Assembly (NCBI GenBank): GCA_026692885.1
Contig: JAPLNJ010000820.1
Location: 1-8,144, forward strand
DNA length: 8,144 bases
Direction: 5' to 3'
Origin: Planctomycetota bacterium
GTDB lineage: Bacteria; Planctomycetota; Planctomycetia; Pirellulales; Pirellulaceae
This document shows positions 7,171 through 8,144 of the stretch, one piece after another. The translations under genes were made by a program, and so were the position numbers. Each line of letters starts with the position of its first letter. Positions within the stretch are counted from its first letter, which is position 1. The notes below the pieces were generated by a model. It worked only from the letters and a program-made list of their open reading frames with translations. It made no database searches and had not been told where the DNA came from.

Positions 7171-7720
7171 AGCTCGGCAACCTAGCCGCGTGGCTGTTCC
7201 GGAGGCGTTCGGCTTGATGCGAAGGACAAGTGGGCGATACAGCACAACGATCGAGCAAAGTGATGGGCAATTCACGTTGATACTCCGTCTGCTTCGGAGG
7301 AGCTTCTGGAGGTTAGCGGGCACGATTGTGCGGGCCAGACGCATCGTGATTTCGAGATGCCGGTTGCTGACGATGGCCCCGGCCGGCGATCGGTGGGGCG
7401 ACGGCAGCCCATTTATTCAGATCGTGTCGGCCAGATCGGCGGAGGTCTGCCGGGCCGACGCTCCAGCGGCGTGCGTCGTCGCGTATGACGCTTATCCCCA
7501 AGGAGAAGGTGCCGCGTGCTTCGGTCACATCGACCGATGGGTATCCTCGCAGACACATGGCCGAGATTATGCATGTCGGAGAACCGCCAACGACGGGGCA
7601 CGGCAACATCCCTGAGGTCGCGACGGGGCACCGAAGGCGATCATTCCGGCAAGGAACCTGCACCGCATCGTCCGCCAACGTATCCGCGCGGTTCCAGGCG
7701 TTGACGACGTCGCCCGACTG
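7171..7720. other. gene-less stretch after the efflux operon
   Basis: Open frames here (for example 7190-7615 on the plus strand and a long minus-strand frame across 7313-7879) give compositions without recognisable motifs, and I support none as a gene. There is no hairpin followed by a T-run after the pump stop at 7170, so transcription of the operon may end by another route. The last 100 bases are open in the same frame as the endonuclease V remnant that follows (from 7616 after a TGA). This part may therefore belong to decayed coding sequence, though the translation upstream of 7721 does not resemble that family. Confidence 0.5.
7591..7631. repeat. short direct repeat
   Basis: The 11-mer CGACGGGGCAC occurs at 7591-7601 and again at 7621-7631, a spacing of 30 bases start to start. 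The intervening DNA is not repeated and I see no third copy nearby. It could be a trace of slippage or of a small rearrangement in this decayed region; chance in GC-rich DNA is also possible. Confidence 0.35.
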
Positions 7721-7855
7721 ATGGCCCATCAGGGCATGATCGCCTGCGTGGACGTGAATTACCGCGAAACCGGTGGCGTGGCAGCCTGCGTGTGCTTTCA
7801 GGCTCGGGGCGATGACACGTCTGCGTCGGAAGCCGTAATGGAGATCGTGGGCTGA
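7721..7855 (+). pseudogene. nfi: endonuclease V N-terminal remnant
   Basis: The frame gives 44 residues from ATG 7721; the native start may be the ATG at 7736, which opens MIACVDVNYR. That motif and the following GGVAACVCF match the first beta-strands of the short form of endonuclease V, the enzyme that cuts DNA or RNA next to deoxyinosine or inosine. The Asp in CVDV is the first metal-binding catalytic residue. Similarity continues to about EAVMEI and is then cut by a TGA at 7853-7855. The family is normally about 180-230 aa, with YEPGxFYxRELP and DGYxxL motifs further on. None of these appears in any frame downstream, because a convergent gene tail starts 20 bases later. It has therefore lost about four fifths of its length and most catalytic residues. 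No convincing Shine-Dalgarno precedes it. The family call rests on a short stretch but a distinctive one. Confidence 0.6.
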
Positions 7856-7875
7856 GGTGTCAGTCAACTCACGGC

Positions 7876-8144
7876 TCATTGCTCTCGAAGCTCATACAGC
7901 CGCAGCATCGTCGGCGGCGAAAGGGGCTCGGGCCGCGGTTGGTCGCGATTCGACGGGAGTGTTTCCCAACGAAGCACGTAGCGGACTTTCGGGGCATCAT
8001 TTGGCCCCTGATCCGCGGCCGTTCGCACTTCCATGCCTGACCACGTCGACTCGACCCGCGAGAAGCTCTTCGGAAGCCGGCTACTGCGTGGTGCCTTCCC
8101 GACCGGCTTGAGTGTCTGCGGATCGAGCTTCCAGTTCCCCGATC
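7876..8144 (-). CDS. C-terminal end of a BNR-4-repeat-type secreted protein (partial)
   Basis: On the minus strand an open frame enters from the right edge and runs for 88 codons to a TGA at 7878-7876. The start lies outside the window. The translation reads like the end of a folded protein: it begins SGNWKLDPQTLKPVG, typical of a beta-propeller blade, and ends with YVLRWETLPSNRDQPR followed by a Pro-rich turn and MLRLYELREQ. I know this closing pattern (RWETL-x-x-NRD-x-PR, then P-x-MLRLY) from planctomycete BNR-4 repeat (neuraminidase-like fold) proteins, usually secreted and linked to polysaccharide degradation. The substrate cannot be inferred from the tail. It converges on the endonuclease V remnant, with only 20 bases between the two stops and no terminator hairpin visible there. 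Confidence 0.65.
   Translation of the reverse strand, partial: SGNWKLDPQTLKPVGKAPRSSRLPKSFSRVESTWSGMEVRTAADQGPNDAPKVRYVLRWETLPSNRDQPRPEPLSPPTMLRLYELREQ

Noticed and set aside
7171..7215. possible terminator after the pump gene
   Set aside because: A short CGGC/GCCG stem can be drawn, but it has only four pairs and no T-run follows.
7313..7879. 188-codon minus-strand open frame
   Set aside because: It covers the endonuclease V remnant antisense and has low-quality composition; the convergent BNR-4-type frame is in a different phase and is better supported.
7857..8111. 84-codon plus-strand open frame at the right end
   Set aside because: It is antisense to the BNR-4-type tail, whose translation looks like a real protein; this one is Ser/Ala/Arg-rich without motifs.

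Overview
The window looks like planctomycete DNA, probably from the Pirellulales side of the phylum. Three things suggest this: a full-length DUF1207 protein (a family I know mainly from Planctomycetes), an FHA domain of the planctomycete type, and the tail of a secreted BNR-4-repeat protein with a C-terminal signature common in that phylum. The assignment rests on family recognition only; no search was run.

Layout. Positions 1-448 hold no gene I can recognise. At 449-525 there is a compact control region: a good sigma70-like promoter (TTGTTT, 17 bp, TATATT), two overlapping inverted repeats, and a Shine-Dalgarno sequence. Next comes a four-gene, tightly packed plus-strand operon (526-7170): a TetR-family repressor; a chimeric gene joining a broken FHA domain to a complete DUF1207 outer-membrane-type protein; an RND periplasmic adaptor; and an RND (HAE1/AcrB-type) inner-membrane pump. 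Each junction overlaps (ATGA, TGATG, ATGA), so translation is probably coupled throughout. Positions 7171-7720 show no recognisable gene. At 7721-7855 there is a short N-terminal remnant of endonuclease V. Just 20 bases past its stop, on the opposite strand, lies the C-terminal end of a BNR-4-type protein that runs off the right edge (7876-8144).

Working model. The TetR protein senses a toxic compound and represses its own operon by binding the palindromes around the promoter. The adaptor and pump form a proton-driven efflux system of the AcrAB type. No TolC-family outer-membrane factor is present; the DUF1207 protein, predicted to be a beta-barrel, occupies that place in the operon and may be an accessory or outer-membrane component of the export route.

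Most unusual points: (1) the FHA/DUF1207 chimera, whose roughly 72-bp joint reads as a hydrophobic, methionine-initiated peptide on the opposite strand; (2) the use of DUF1207 in a translationally coupled RND operon without TolC; (3) the collapsed endonuclease V remnant abutting the BNR-4 gene. I found no CRISPR array, complete insertion sequence, tRNA or rRNA.
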